64,000 nucleotides of DNA from Streptomyces inusitatus (lineage in GTDB: Bacteria; Actinomycetota; Actinomycetes; Streptomycetales; Streptomycetaceae). Position 1 is the first letter of the stretch, and every line of letters begins with the position of its first letter. The DNA is taken from positions 713,480 through 777,479 of the forward strand of contig NZ_BMWG01000002.1 of the NCBI RefSeq assembly GCF_014651115.1, in the 5' to 3' direction. Of this stretch, positions 43,570 to 51,476 are shown piece by piece. The translations under genes and the position numbers were made by a program. Under the pieces are notes generated by a model, which was given only the letters and a program-made list of their open reading frames with translations, was not told where the DNA came from and searched no databases.

Positions 43570-44295
43570 ATGAAGATAGCAGCGGCTCAGTTCAGCTCCG
43601 TGCCCGGCGATGTCGGGGCCAATGTCGAGACCATGCGGGATCTGGTGCGTACCGCCTCCGAACAGGGGGTACGGCTGGTTGTCTTCGCCGAGTTGGCGGT
43701 GACGGGGTACGGCATGGAACTGATCGCCGGGGATCCCGGGCTGTGGCTGACGGAGGACGATCCCCGGCTCGGGCCGGTGCGCGAGGCGTGCCGGGAGACG
43801 GGGACGGCCGCCGTGGTCAACGCGGCGGTGCTGACCGCGGACGGGCGGCCCGGGATCAGTTCGCTGGTCATCGGGCCGGACGGGGAGCGGCTCGCCCGCT
43901 ACGACAAGCGGAATCTGCACGGTGTGGAGCTGGACATCTGCGCGGCGGGCACGGAGGACGGCCGGTTCACGCTCGACGGCGTCCGTTTCGCGCTGGCCGT
44001 CTGCTACGACAACCGCTTCCCCGAGCTGGCCGAGCGCGCCCGGAAGGACGGCTGCCAGGTGTATCTGGCCAGCTCGGTGCTGGAGGAGGGGAACGACTCC
44101 TTCGAGTCGGTCTATCCCGTCCGCGCCCGGGAGAACGGGCTGTATGTGGTGATGGCCAACCAGGTGGGCCCCAGCGACATCGGCGTCTGCCCCGGCGACA
44201 GCGGGATCTGGGGCCCGGACGGTACTTCGCTCGCCACCGCCGCCCAGTCGGATCCCGGGCTCGCGGTGGCGGAGCCGGTGTTCGTCAGCCGTTGA
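43570..44295 (+). CDS. Carbon-nitrogen hydrolase (nitrilase superfamily)
   Basis: The 241-residue enzyme has the Glu-Lys-Cys triad: VVFAELAVTGYGME, LARYDKRNLHG and FALAVCYDNRFPELAERA. These hydrolyse amide C-N bonds. It follows the small 43223 gene by 11 bases. Its 3' end overlaps the convergent EI24 gene by 11 bases. Substrate unknown; it is shorter than amidases that act on proteins. Confidence 0.92.
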   Translation: MKIAAAQFSSVPGDVGANVETMRDLVRTASEQGVRLVVFAELAVTGYGMELIAGDPGLWLTEDDPRLGPVREACRETGTAAVVNAAVLTADGRPGISSLVIGPDGERLARYDKRNLHGVELDICAAGTEDGRFTLDGVRFALAVCYDNRFPELAERARKDGCQVYLASSVLEEGNDSFESVYPVRARENGLYVVMANQVGPSDIGVCPGDSGIWGPDGTSLATAAQSDPGLAVAEPVFVSR

Positions 44296-45208
44296 GGTAG
44301 GGGTTTCCGGGGGCGGGGGCGCCCTGTCCGTGCCCCTGGCCGTATGCCTGGCCGTGTCCCTGGGGCGGGCCGTGGCCCTGCTGCGGGGAGGACCAGACCT
44401 GGGGCTGGGGCCGGTCTCCGGCCACCGGGTGGCCCGCGTCCGCCGCCGGGGGCTCCGGGGCGACCGGGGCGTCCGGGCGCAGCTCGCGGACCATCAGTGT
44501 CGCGCCCGCCACCGCGCCCGGCATCAGGAACACCGCGACGAACGGCACCAGATAGGCGAGCGCCAGCGGGACGCCGAAGCCCAGGGTCATCATCCGGCGG
44601 CCCTTGAGCAGCGCCAGCCGCTCCTTCAGCTCGACGCCCCGGCGCTGGAGGGCGACCGCCGTCAGCTCCTCCGCGAGGAAGTAGCCCGTGACACAGAAGC
44701 CGAGGACCGGCACCACGGTCTGGCCGACGACCGGGATGAATCCGGCGGCGAAGAGCAGCACTCCGTAGAACGTCACCCGCAGCACGATCCGCAGCGAGTC
44801 CCGCCCGGAGATCCAGAGGTCGCGCCAGAGCGACAGTCCCGACTCCGGGGCGTGGCCGCCGCTCTCGCCGCGGTCGACCTCCTCGGAGAGGGACTCGTAG
44901 AACGGCTGCCCGACCAGCAGGGTGACCGCGGTGAAGGTGATCACCGCGAGGAAGAGCCCGAGGACGAAGAGCAGGGCGGTCAGAAAGCCCCGGAAGAGGC
45001 CGTCCCACGGCGAGGACCAGTCGTCGGCGAACGGCGTCGCCCAGCCGACCAGGTCGTTCGCGCCGTAGGCGAGGCCGATGAGCGCGCCCGCGTACAGCAC
45101 CAGGGTCACCAGACCGGGCAACAGCCCGATGCCGAACCAGCGGCCGTGTGCGCCGACCCAGCGCTGGCCCTTCATCAAGTAGCCGAAACCCGCCCCGAAA
45201 TCACGCAT
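44285..45208 (-). CDS. EI24 domain-containing membrane protein
   Basis: The 307-residue protein has about five or six hydrophobic segments (GLVTLVLYAGALIGLAYG, FLTALLFVLGLFLAVITFTAVTLL, ILRVTFYGVLLFAAGFIPVVGQTVVPVLGF, VPLALAYLVPFVAVFLMPGAVAG) and a TDAG-like PLAVITF pattern of the EI24/CysZ family. The C-terminus is a Pro/Gln/Gly-rich tail with GHGQ repeats. CysZ members are sulfate transporters, but the actinobacterial proteins are uncharacterised. Its 3' end overlaps the nitrilase gene. Confidence 0.85.
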   Translation of the reverse strand: MRDFGAGFGYLMKGQRWVGAHGRWFGIGLLPGLVTLVLYAGALIGLAYGANDLVGWATPFADDWSSPWDGLFRGFLTALLFVLGLFLAVITFTAVTLLVGQPFYESLSEEVDRGESGGHAPESGLSLWRDLWISGRDSLRIVLRVTFYGVLLFAAGFIPVVGQTVVPVLGFCVTGYFLAEELTAVALQRRGVELKERLALLKGRRMMTLGFGVPLALAYLVPFVAVFLMPGAVAGATLMVRELRPDAPVAPEPPAADAGHPVAGDRPQPQVWSSPQQGHGPPQGHGQAYGQGHGQGAPAPGNPYLNG

Positions 45209-45258
45209 GGGGCCACCCTATCCGGCCCGGTCGCGCACCCGTCCGGGAGCGATTCGTA

Positions 45259-45299
45259 GGAAACACCCCTTGATTGTTTCCGGCCTCACCAGGTAAACC
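45259..45299 (+). promoter_or_regulatory. Promoter-like region with dyad before the M14 peptidase
   Basis: GGAAACA and TGTTTCC form a 7-bp inverted repeat with a 9-base centre (45259-45281). Overlapping it are TTGATT (45270-45275) and TAAACC (45294-45299) with 18-base spacing, a plausible promoter for the gene at 45369. Confidence 0.45.
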
Positions 45300-45368
45300 C
45301 TGCGTACTGATCGTTGCGGCATACATGTCATGGCGATCGACCCCCGCTCCCCCCGGAGGGACTCACGC

Positions 45369-47930
45369 ATGGGCATTTCCAGACCCGTCCTGGTCACCAC
45401 CGCCGCGCTCGCCGTGGCCGTGCTGCTGGCCCCGGCCCCGGCGACCGCGCTCCCCGCTTCCGTCGCGCTCCCCGGAGAGCCTGGGCCGCCCGGCGGCCCC
45501 GGGCCCTCGCGCGAGCGCGGTGGCGGCGACCCGGCGCTTTCCAGGGCGCCACTTTCGGCCACCGCGGAGGCGCTCCGCCACGGGACCCCCTCGTTCGTCA
45601 AGGACCGGGGCTATCCCCGGCGTACGGCCCTCAAGTCCCCGGCGGCCAATCCCGCCGACAAGTCGATAAAGCTCGGTCTCATTCCGTACCACTCGATAGC
45701 GCCCCGCCTCAACGAGCTCCAGAAGCTGAGCGACCGGGTCAGTGTGGAGGTGGCCGGCAGGTCGGCCAACGGGCGTGAGCTGTATCTGGTCACCGTGACC
45801 GCGCCGGAGAGCGCGGGGCAGGTCCGCGAGCAGGAGCGGATGCGGGAGCGAATAGAGAACTCCCCCGCGTCGGCGGCCCGGGACAAGCAGCTGAAGTCCG
45901 CGTACAAGACGCCGGTCTTCATCAACAACAACATCCACGGCAATGAGTGGGAGGGCACGGACGCGGCCCTGAAGCTCATCGAGGAGCTGGCGAAGGCCAA
46001 GGACGCCAAGACGGCCGGGCTGCTGGCGAAGAACCGGATCTATCTCAATGTGACGGCCAACCCCGACGGCCGGGTCGCCGGCACCCGGGCCAACGCCAAC
46101 GGCTTTGACCTCAACCGCGACTTCATCACCGCCTCGCAGCCCGAGTCCCGGGCGATCCGTCAGCTCGCGATCGACAAGCAGCCGGCCGTCATGCTCGATC
46201 TGCACGGGTATGTGAACGGCACCCTGATCGAGCCGACGACTCCGCCGCACGGCGAGAACTACGAGTACGACCTCTTCCTGAAGAACTCGTACGCCAACGC
46301 GCTCGGCATGGAGAAGGCCGTCAACGGGCTCGGCTACACCGCCGAGAAGGACGGTGTGAAGCCGGTCGAGATCCCCTTCCGGGACCAGACGGAGGGCTGG
46401 GACGACTGGCCGCCGATCTTCACCCCGCAGTACATGCCGTTCCAGGGCGCGGTGGCCTCGCACACCATCGAGTTCCCGATGCGGGTCAACAACCAGTCGT
46501 ACGAGACACTGCCGGTGGAGGAGTTGCGCCGACGGTCCGCGATCAACACCGACATCGCGGGCGCGGCGATGCGCGCCACCCTCGACTACACCCATGCCAA
46601 CCGGGGTTCGGTGATCGCCGACCAGATCGAGACCTTCCGGCGCGGTGCGGCGGGCGAGGCGCAGCGGCCGGTGTCGGAGGAGACGGTTCCGGGTGTGCCC
46701 GGGATCGGTCCCGAGGATGTCTACACGACGACTTTCCCCCGGGCCTATGTGATTCCGGCCGGGCGGGGTCAGCGCAGCGCCACGGCGGCGGGCCGGCTGG
46801 TGGACCATCTGGTCGCCAATGACGTACGCGTGGAGCGTGCGCTGATGTCGTTCCGGCTGGCCGGAAAGACGTATCCGGCGGGTTCGTACGTGGTGGACAT
46901 GCGTCAGCCCAAGCGCGGCATCGCCAATGTGATCCTGGCCGAGGGCCGGGACATCAGCCCCGATGTGTCGGCGATGTACGACATCTCGGGCTGGAGCCTG
47001 GGGCTGCTGTGGGGCGCGACGGTGGACAAGGCCGTCAGCGGCGAGCTGCGGGTGCTGGGCCGTCCGGTCCGCGCCGCCGCGCCGACCGGTTCGGTGGCCC
47101 GCCACGGTGATCTGCGGCTGCGGCTGGACGACCCCCGGGAGCTGGCGGCGGTGAACTCGCTGCTGGCGCAGGGCGTCAAGATCCGGCGCACGGCGGACGG
47201 CGCGGCGATCGTGCCGGGCTCGGCGCGCAGGCACGCGGCCCTGGTCGCGGAGCGTTTCTCGGTGGTGTTCGACTCGACGAAGGAGCGCGGGGTCGCGCCT
47301 CTGGAGCGGACCCGGGTGGCCGCGGCGGGCACCGCGGGCGAGCAGTTCGCGCTGCGGGAGATGGGCTTCGACGTGGTGCCGGTGTCGACGGCGATCCTCA
47401 ACGCGGGCTTCGACTGGCGGGGCGTCGACGCGCTGTTCGTGTCGACGGGTCTCAGCCACGCGGCTCTGACGCCGGCGGCGCGCGACGCCTTCCGGGACAG
47501 CGGGGTCGCGGTGGTCGGTCTGGGCGCGGACGGCGCGGCGCTCACCGGTGCGGCGGGGCTGTTGCAGGCCACCGCCGTGGAGGGCAACGGCGACGCCAAC
47601 GGTGTGGTGCGGGTGTCGAACGCCGGCGGTGTGATCACCGGTGGCGCTCCGGGCCACACCTTCGTCTACTCGCCGGTGTGGTTCACCGGGCTCGGTTCGG
47701 GCGTACGGGTGGACCAGTCCTACGGCGGCGGCAATCCGCTGGTCTCGGGCCACTGGCGGGCGGGTGCCGACGGCACGGGCGGCCCGGCGGACGCGGCGGG
47801 CAAGCCGTCGGTCGTCAGCGGGACCTCGGCGACGGGGGCGAAGGTGGCGCTGTTCGGCACCGAGCCGCTGTTCCGCGCGCACCCGAAGGGTGTGTTCGCG
47901 CAAATCGGGCGCGCGCTGCTGAACCACTGA
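45369..47930 (+). CDS. Secreted M14 zinc carboxypeptidase
   Basis: The 853-residue exoprotein starts with a Sec signal peptide (MGISRPVLVTTAALAVAVLLAPAPATA). The M14 metallopeptidase domain has the zinc ligands HxxE in NNNIHGNEWEGTDA (~195) and a later His in VMLDLHGYVNG (~280), plus the substrate-binding GFDLNRDF. The Glu general base lies in the AVASHTIEFPM segment (~370). The C-terminal ~450 residues form a beta-rich accessory part. ATG 45369 has GGAGGG upstream. It is probably a broad-specificity exopeptidase for peptide nutrition. Confidence 0.9.
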   Translation: MGISRPVLVTTAALAVAVLLAPAPATALPASVALPGEPGPPGGPGPSRERGGGDPALSRAPLSATAEALRHGTPSFVKDRGYPRRTALKSPAANPADKSIKLGLIPYHSIAPRLNELQKLSDRVSVEVAGRSANGRELYLVTVTAPESAGQVREQERMRERIENSPASAARDKQLKSAYKTPVFINNNIHGNEWEGTDAALKLIEELAKAKDAKTAGLLAKNRIYLNVTANPDGRVAGTRANANGFDLNRDFITASQPESRAIRQLAIDKQPAVMLDLHGYVNGTLIEPTTPPHGENYEYDLFLKNSYANALGMEKAVNGLGYTAEKDGVKPVEIPFRDQTEGWDDWPPIFTPQYMPFQGAVASHTIEFPMRVNNQSYETLPVEELRRRSAINTDIAGAAMRATLDYTHANRGSVIADQIETFRRGAAGEAQRPVSEETVPGVPGIGPEDVYTTTFPRAYVIPAGRGQRSATAAGRLVDHLVANDVRVERALMSFRLAGKTYPAGSYVVDMRQPKRGIANVILAEGRDISPDVSAMYDISGWSLGLLWGATVDKAVSGELRVLGRPVRAAAPTGSVARHGDLRLRLDDPRELAAVNSLLAQGVKIRRTADGAAIVPGSARRHAALVAERFSVVFDSTKERGVAPLERTRVAAAGTAGEQFALREMGFDVVPVSTAILNAGFDWRGVDALFVSTGLSHAALTPAARDAFRDSGVAVVGLGADGAALTGAAGLLQATAVEGNGDANGVVRVSNAGGVITGGAPGHTFVYSPVWFTGLGSGVRVDQSYGGGNPLVSGHWRAGADGTGGPADAAGKPSVVSGTSATGAKVALFGTEPLFRAHPKGVFAQIGRALLNH

Positions 47931-47956
47931 GTCACTGACCGGATCCGGACGAGCGG

Positions 47957-48001
47957 CGAAGGGCCGCACCCCCGCGTACCGCCGGGGGTGCGGCCCTTCG
48001 C
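47957..48001. terminator. Bidirectional hairpin terminator between convergent genes
   Basis: CGAAGGGCCGCACCCCCG pairs with a GGGGGTGCGGCCCTTCG arm around a short loop. It lies between the M14 gene and the oxidoreductase, which face each other. Confidence 0.85.
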
Positions 48002-48020
48002 CGTGCGGGTGCCGGACGGG

Positions 48021-49034
48021 TCAGACCGAGACGAGCATCTTTCCGGTGTTCTCGCCGCGCAGCATTCCGACGAACGCGTCGTAGCCGTGCTCGATGCCCT
48101 TGACCACGGTCTCGGCGTACTTCAGCTCACCGGCCGCGATCCAGCCGGCGGTGTCGCGGACGAACTCCGGCTGGAGGTCGAAGTGGTCGGTGACCAGCAG
48201 GCCCTGCATACGCAGCCGCTTGCCGATCATCAGGGGGAGATTGCTCGGGCCGGGCGCCAGTTCGGTGTCGTTGTACTGGGCGATCATTCCGCAGAGGGCG
48301 ATCCGGCCGTGGAGCCTGAGCGAGCCGAGCGCGGCCTGGAGGTGGTCGCCGCCGACATTGTCGAAGTAGACGTCGATCCCGTCGGGCGCGGCCTGCTGGA
48401 GCTGTTCGGCGACGGAGCCGTTCTTGTAGTTGAAGGCGGCGTCGAAGCCGTACTCCTCGGTGAGCAGCTTGACCTTCTCGTCGGAGCCGGCCGAGCCGAT
48501 GACCCGGGAGGCGCCCTTGATCCTGGCGATCTGGCCGACCTGGCTGCCGACCGCGCCCGCCGCGCCGGAGACGAAGACGGCGTCGCCCTCCTTGAAGGAG
48601 GCGGACCGCAGGAGCCCCGCGTACGAGGTGAGGCCGGTCATGCCCAGCACGCCCAGATAGGCGGAGAGCGGCGCGAGGGAGGCGTCGGCCTTGACGGCCT
48701 GCTCGGCGGGGACCTCGGCGTACTCCCGCCAGCCGAGGTTGTGCACCACATGGTCGCCGACGGCGAAGCCCTCGGCGGCGGAGGCGACGATCTCGCCTAC
48801 CGCGCCGCCCTCCATCGGGTGGTCGAGCTGGAACGGCGGGAGGTAGGACTTCACATCGTTCATGCGGCCGCGCATGTACGGGTCGACCGAGAAGTAGAGA
48901 TTGCGGACGAGGATCCTGCCCGGGCCGGGCTCGGTCACGGGGGCTTCGCGGAGGGCGAAGTCCTCCTTCTTGGGCCAGCCGAGCGGGCGGGCGACGAGCT
49001 GCCATTCGCGGCTGGTGGCGGGAAGTACGGACAT
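48021..49034 (-). CDS. NADP-dependent oxidoreductase of the MDR superfamily
   Basis: The 337-residue medium-chain dehydrogenase/reductase lacks zinc ligands and has the prostaglandin-reductase/leukotriene-B4 dehydrogenase pattern: FSVDPYMRGRMND (~45-58), GLTSYAGLL, VFVSGAAGAVGSQVGQIAR (~148-166) for NADPH and DVYFDNVGGDHLQAAL. It reduces alpha,beta-unsaturated carbonyls with NADPH. It is divergent from a MarR gene with two palindromes between them, so it is likely induced by an electrophile or aromatic compound sensed by MarR. Confidence 0.92.
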   Translation of the reverse strand: MSVLPATSREWQLVARPLGWPKKEDFALREAPVTEPGPGRILVRNLYFSVDPYMRGRMNDVKSYLPPFQLDHPMEGGAVGEIVASAAEGFAVGDHVVHNLGWREYAEVPAEQAVKADASLAPLSAYLGVLGMTGLTSYAGLLRSASFKEGDAVFVSGAAGAVGSQVGQIARIKGASRVIGSAGSDEKVKLLTEEYGFDAAFNYKNGSVAEQLQQAAPDGIDVYFDNVGGDHLQAALGSLRLHGRIALCGMIAQYNDTELAPGPSNLPLMIGKRLRMQGLLVTDHFDLQPEFVRDTAGWIAAGELKYAETVVKGIEHGYDAFVGMLRGENTGKMLVSV

Positions 49035-49055
49035 GGCTCGCTGCCTCCTGAGGGA

Positions 49056-49074
49056 TGTTTCACTTACTGAAACA
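49056..49074. promoter_or_regulatory. First MarR-type palindrome
   Basis: TGTTTCA and TGAAACA form a perfect 7-bp dyad with a 5-base centre, just upstream of the oxidoreductase start. Confidence 0.65.
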
Positions 49075-49085
49075 ACCATGCTGCG

Positions 49086-49108
49086 AATATTTTATATTGT
49101 CAAATATT
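49086..49108. promoter_or_regulatory. Second MarR-type palindrome, A/T-rich
   Basis: AATATTT and AAATATT flank 9 bases. The stretch is strikingly A/T-rich for this genome and is probably the promoter of the divergent MarR gene. Confidence 0.55.
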
Positions 49109-49125
49109 TAACGTACGATGTCGCC

Positions 49126-49590
49126 ATGGCTTCCCACTCCCGCCCCGACCCCGTGACACTCGACGTCATCGATCTGATCGGCGATGTGGTGGCCCGCTAT
49201 CACGCGGAGTACGAGCAGGCCGCCGCCCAGCACTCGCTGACCGGCGCGCAGGCCAAGCTGCTGGGGCTGCTCACGCTGGAACCGACGCCGATGCGCCGGA
49301 TAGCCCGGAAGCTGAAGTGCGAGCCGTCCAATGTCACCGGCATCGTGGACCGGCTGGAGCAGCGCGGCCTGGTCGAGCGCCGCGCCGACCCGAACGACCG
49401 CCGGGTGAAGATCGCCGCGGCGACCGACGAGGGCGTGCGCACGATCTGCCGGCTGCGGGACTCCCTGGACTTCGCCCGCGAGCCGCTGGCCGGGCTGACG
49501 GAGGGCGAGCGCGAGACCCTGCGGTACCTGCTGCGCCGCATGCTGGGCGAGACCCCGCCGGGCGAGGACCCCGCAGGACCGGCCGCCTGA
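49126..49590 (+). CDS. MarR family transcriptional regulator
   Basis: The 154-residue winged-helix protein has the MarR HTH (MRRIARKLKCEPSNVTGIVDRLEQRGLVERRADPNDRRVKI, ~56-97). The 'wing' DPNDRR motif is exact. It is divergent from the oxidoreductase and presumably represses both genes by binding the palindromes in the 91-base gap. The start is ATG 49126. Confidence 0.93.
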   Translation: MASHSRPDPVTLDVIDLIGDVVARYHAEYEQAAAQHSLTGAQAKLLGLLTLEPTPMRRIARKLKCEPSNVTGIVDRLEQRGLVERRADPNDRRVKIAAATDEGVRTICRLRDSLDFAREPLAGLTEGERETLRYLLRRMLGETPPGEDPAGPAA

Positions 49591-49594
49591 GGCA

Positions 49595-49663
49595 GGTCCT
49601 GCGGGCCGGTCCTGCGGGCCGGTCCTGCGGGCCGGTCCTGCGGGCGGTCCTGAGGCCGGTCCT
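49595..49663. repeat. Tandem 13-bp repeats after the MarR gene
   Basis: Three exact and two degenerate copies of GGTCCTGCGGGCC lie between the MarR stop codon and the next gene. The unit is GC-rich and could form hairpins; no function is apparent. Confidence 0.85.
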
Positions 49664-49698
49664 CCCGTCTGAGGCCCGGCACCGGGCAGGATGGCGGT

Positions 49699-50280
49699 AT
49701 GCACGCGGTCGCGCCCCTGGGGCCCCTCGATTTCCAGCTCGTACTGCTGCGCCGGATGGCCGACTACCACCCGGAGCTGGTCGAGGACGCCCGCCGGGAG
49801 CTCGGGGTGTCCGCCGCCGGGATGCGGGAGGCGAACCGCCGCTGGCAGGCGACGGTCCGCTCGCCCCGGAGCCGGGGCGCGCTCGCCCGCTACCGCTCGG
49901 TGCTCGGCGAGCCGGAGCGGACGGAGAGACGCGCCGTGGGCGATCTGGAGTGCGAAGCACTCCAGTGGCCGGTGCCACTCTGGCCGGATCTGCGGTTTGA
50001 GGTGCTGGCGGCCGCAAAGGGCGGCGGCGCGGTGTGGAACGAGTGGCTGGTGCGCGCGCCCGGCGCGGCCTCGCCCGGGCTGAGGACGGCGGAGGATCTG
50101 ACGCCGTGGTCGTGCACCGTGGACGAGGCCGCGCGGGCCTTCGCTCCGGCGGTTCCGGCGGAGGGCTCGGCCCCGGGGCGATGGCGGCTCGCTCTGACGC
50201 TGCCCGGCGGGGAGCGGGGCGTCGCGGAGTTCACCTGGGGCCTGTTCCAGCGGCTGTCACGGCCCGGCGGGGCCGGCTGA
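49699..50280 (+). CDS. Conserved hypothetical protein
   Basis: The 193-residue protein (LDFQLVLLRRMADYHPELVEDARRELGVSAAGMREANRRW at ~10-50) has no signal peptide or membrane helix. The N-terminal helical part is followed by a beta-rich region (ALQWPVPLWPDLRFEVLAA, RWRLALTLPGGERGVAEFTW). It resembles streptomycete hypothetical proteins but I know no function. Start ATG 49699. Confidence 0.7.
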   Translation: MHAVAPLGPLDFQLVLLRRMADYHPELVEDARRELGVSAAGMREANRRWQATVRSPRSRGALARYRSVLGEPERTERRAVGDLECEALQWPVPLWPDLRFEVLAAAKGGGAVWNEWLVRAPGAASPGLRTAEDLTPWSCTVDEAARAFAPAVPAEGSAPGRWRLALTLPGGERGVAEFTWGLFQRLSRPGGAG

Positions 50281-50410
50281 GCCCTGGCCGTGCCAGGCCG
50301 AGCGGCCGGGCCGACCGGGTCGGCGGGCCCCCCGACCGGCTCACCCAGCGCGCGGTGGCCGCCACCCGGCCGGACGATGCCTTCAGGTACCGCACCCGGG
50401 AGGATCCGCC

Positions 50411-51454
50411 GTGACCGTCAGTCTTGAGCGGCTGCGCCGCTGCCATGTCGCCGTCGACCTGGGCGCAGCCCGTACCAGAGTCTTCGTCAAGGGCGTGGGG
50501 CTCGTCGTGGACGAACCGAGCGTCGCCGCCGTGAACACCCGTAACGGCGCGCTCATCGCGGTCGGCGCGCTCGCGGAGAAGATGACCGGCCGCACCCCCG
50601 GCTACATCCAGGTCGTCCGCCCGGTCTCCGGCGGCACGGTCGTGGACATCGAGATGGCGCAGCGCATGCTCCGCCATCTCCTCGGCGAGAAGCTCCGCAG
50701 ACAGCTCCGCCGCAAGCCCCGGCTGCGGGCCGCCGCCTGCACCCCCCATCTCAGCGATCCGCTGGCGCAGCGCGCCGCCGTGGAGACCCTGGTCGGGCTG
50801 GGGGCGCGCCGGGTCGAGCTGGTCGACACGCTGATCGCCGCCGCGGTGGGCTGCGGGCTCCCCGTGGAGCAGCCCACCGCGACCATGATCATGGTGTGCG
50901 GGGCGGCCACCACACAGATCGCGGTGCTCTCCCTCGGCGCGATCGTCACCGCCGAGCGGATCCCCGTCGGCGGCAACGCCATCGACCACGCGGTGATCCA
51001 GCATCTGCGCACCCAGCACGAGCTGATGCTGCCCAGCCAGTCGGTACGGCCGCTCCAGCTCGCGCTTCAGAGCAATGGGCTCCATTCGCACGGCCCCGAG
51101 TCGACCGAGATCCACGGCCGGGACGTGGCCACCGGTCTCGCCCGCTCGGTGCTGGTGGACACCGCCGCCGTACGGAACGCCATCCACACCCCACTGACCT
51201 CGGTCATCGACGGCATCGGCAAGGTGCTGCGGGACTGCCCGCCCGACCTTGTCGCCGATCTCGCCGACCGGGGGATCATGATGGTGGGCGGCAGCGCGCT
51301 GCTGCCCGGCTTCGATCAGATGCTGCGGGACGCGACCGGGATGCCGGTGCGGATCGCGGACCGGCCGGACATCTGCGCGGTACTGGGGCTCGGTGCGATG
51401 CTGGAGGGCAAGATCCAGCCACTGGTGCTCAACCCGCTGGCCGAGGTCGGCTGA
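50411..51454 (+). CDS. mbl: MreB-like actin-family protein
   Basis: The 347-residue protein has the actin/MreB nucleotide-binding pattern: VAVDLGAARTRVFVKG (~14-29, phosphate 1), the VNTRNGALIAVGALAEKM segment, a connect-like MVCGAATTQIAVLSLG (~159-174) and the adenosine motif MMVGGSALLPGFDQML (~297-312). It is a short, divergent relative of MreB; streptomycetes have such an Mbl paralogue (SCO2451). The canonical DXGT of phosphate 1 is DLGA, so ATPase behaviour may differ. Role in spore wall morphogenesis is expected from family knowledge. Confidence 0.85.
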   Translation: MTVSLERLRRCHVAVDLGAARTRVFVKGVGLVVDEPSVAAVNTRNGALIAVGALAEKMTGRTPGYIQVVRPVSGGTVVDIEMAQRMLRHLLGEKLRRQLRRKPRLRAAACTPHLSDPLAQRAAVETLVGLGARRVELVDTLIAAAVGCGLPVEQPTATMIMVCGAATTQIAVLSLGAIVTAERIPVGGNAIDHAVIQHLRTQHELMLPSQSVRPLQLALQSNGLHSHGPESTEIHGRDVATGLARSVLVDTAAVRNAIHTPLTSVIDGIGKVLRDCPPDLVADLADRGIMMVGGSALLPGFDQMLRDATGMPVRIADRPDICAVLGLGAMLEGKIQPLVLNPLAEVG

Positions 51455-51476
51455 GCACGGAGGCGAGGCGACGGCG

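Noticed and set aside
45363..47969. 868-residue minus-strand open frame opposite the M14 gene
   Set aside because: It is Arg/His-rich with no motifs, and the plus strand has intact M14 zinc ligands and a signal peptide.
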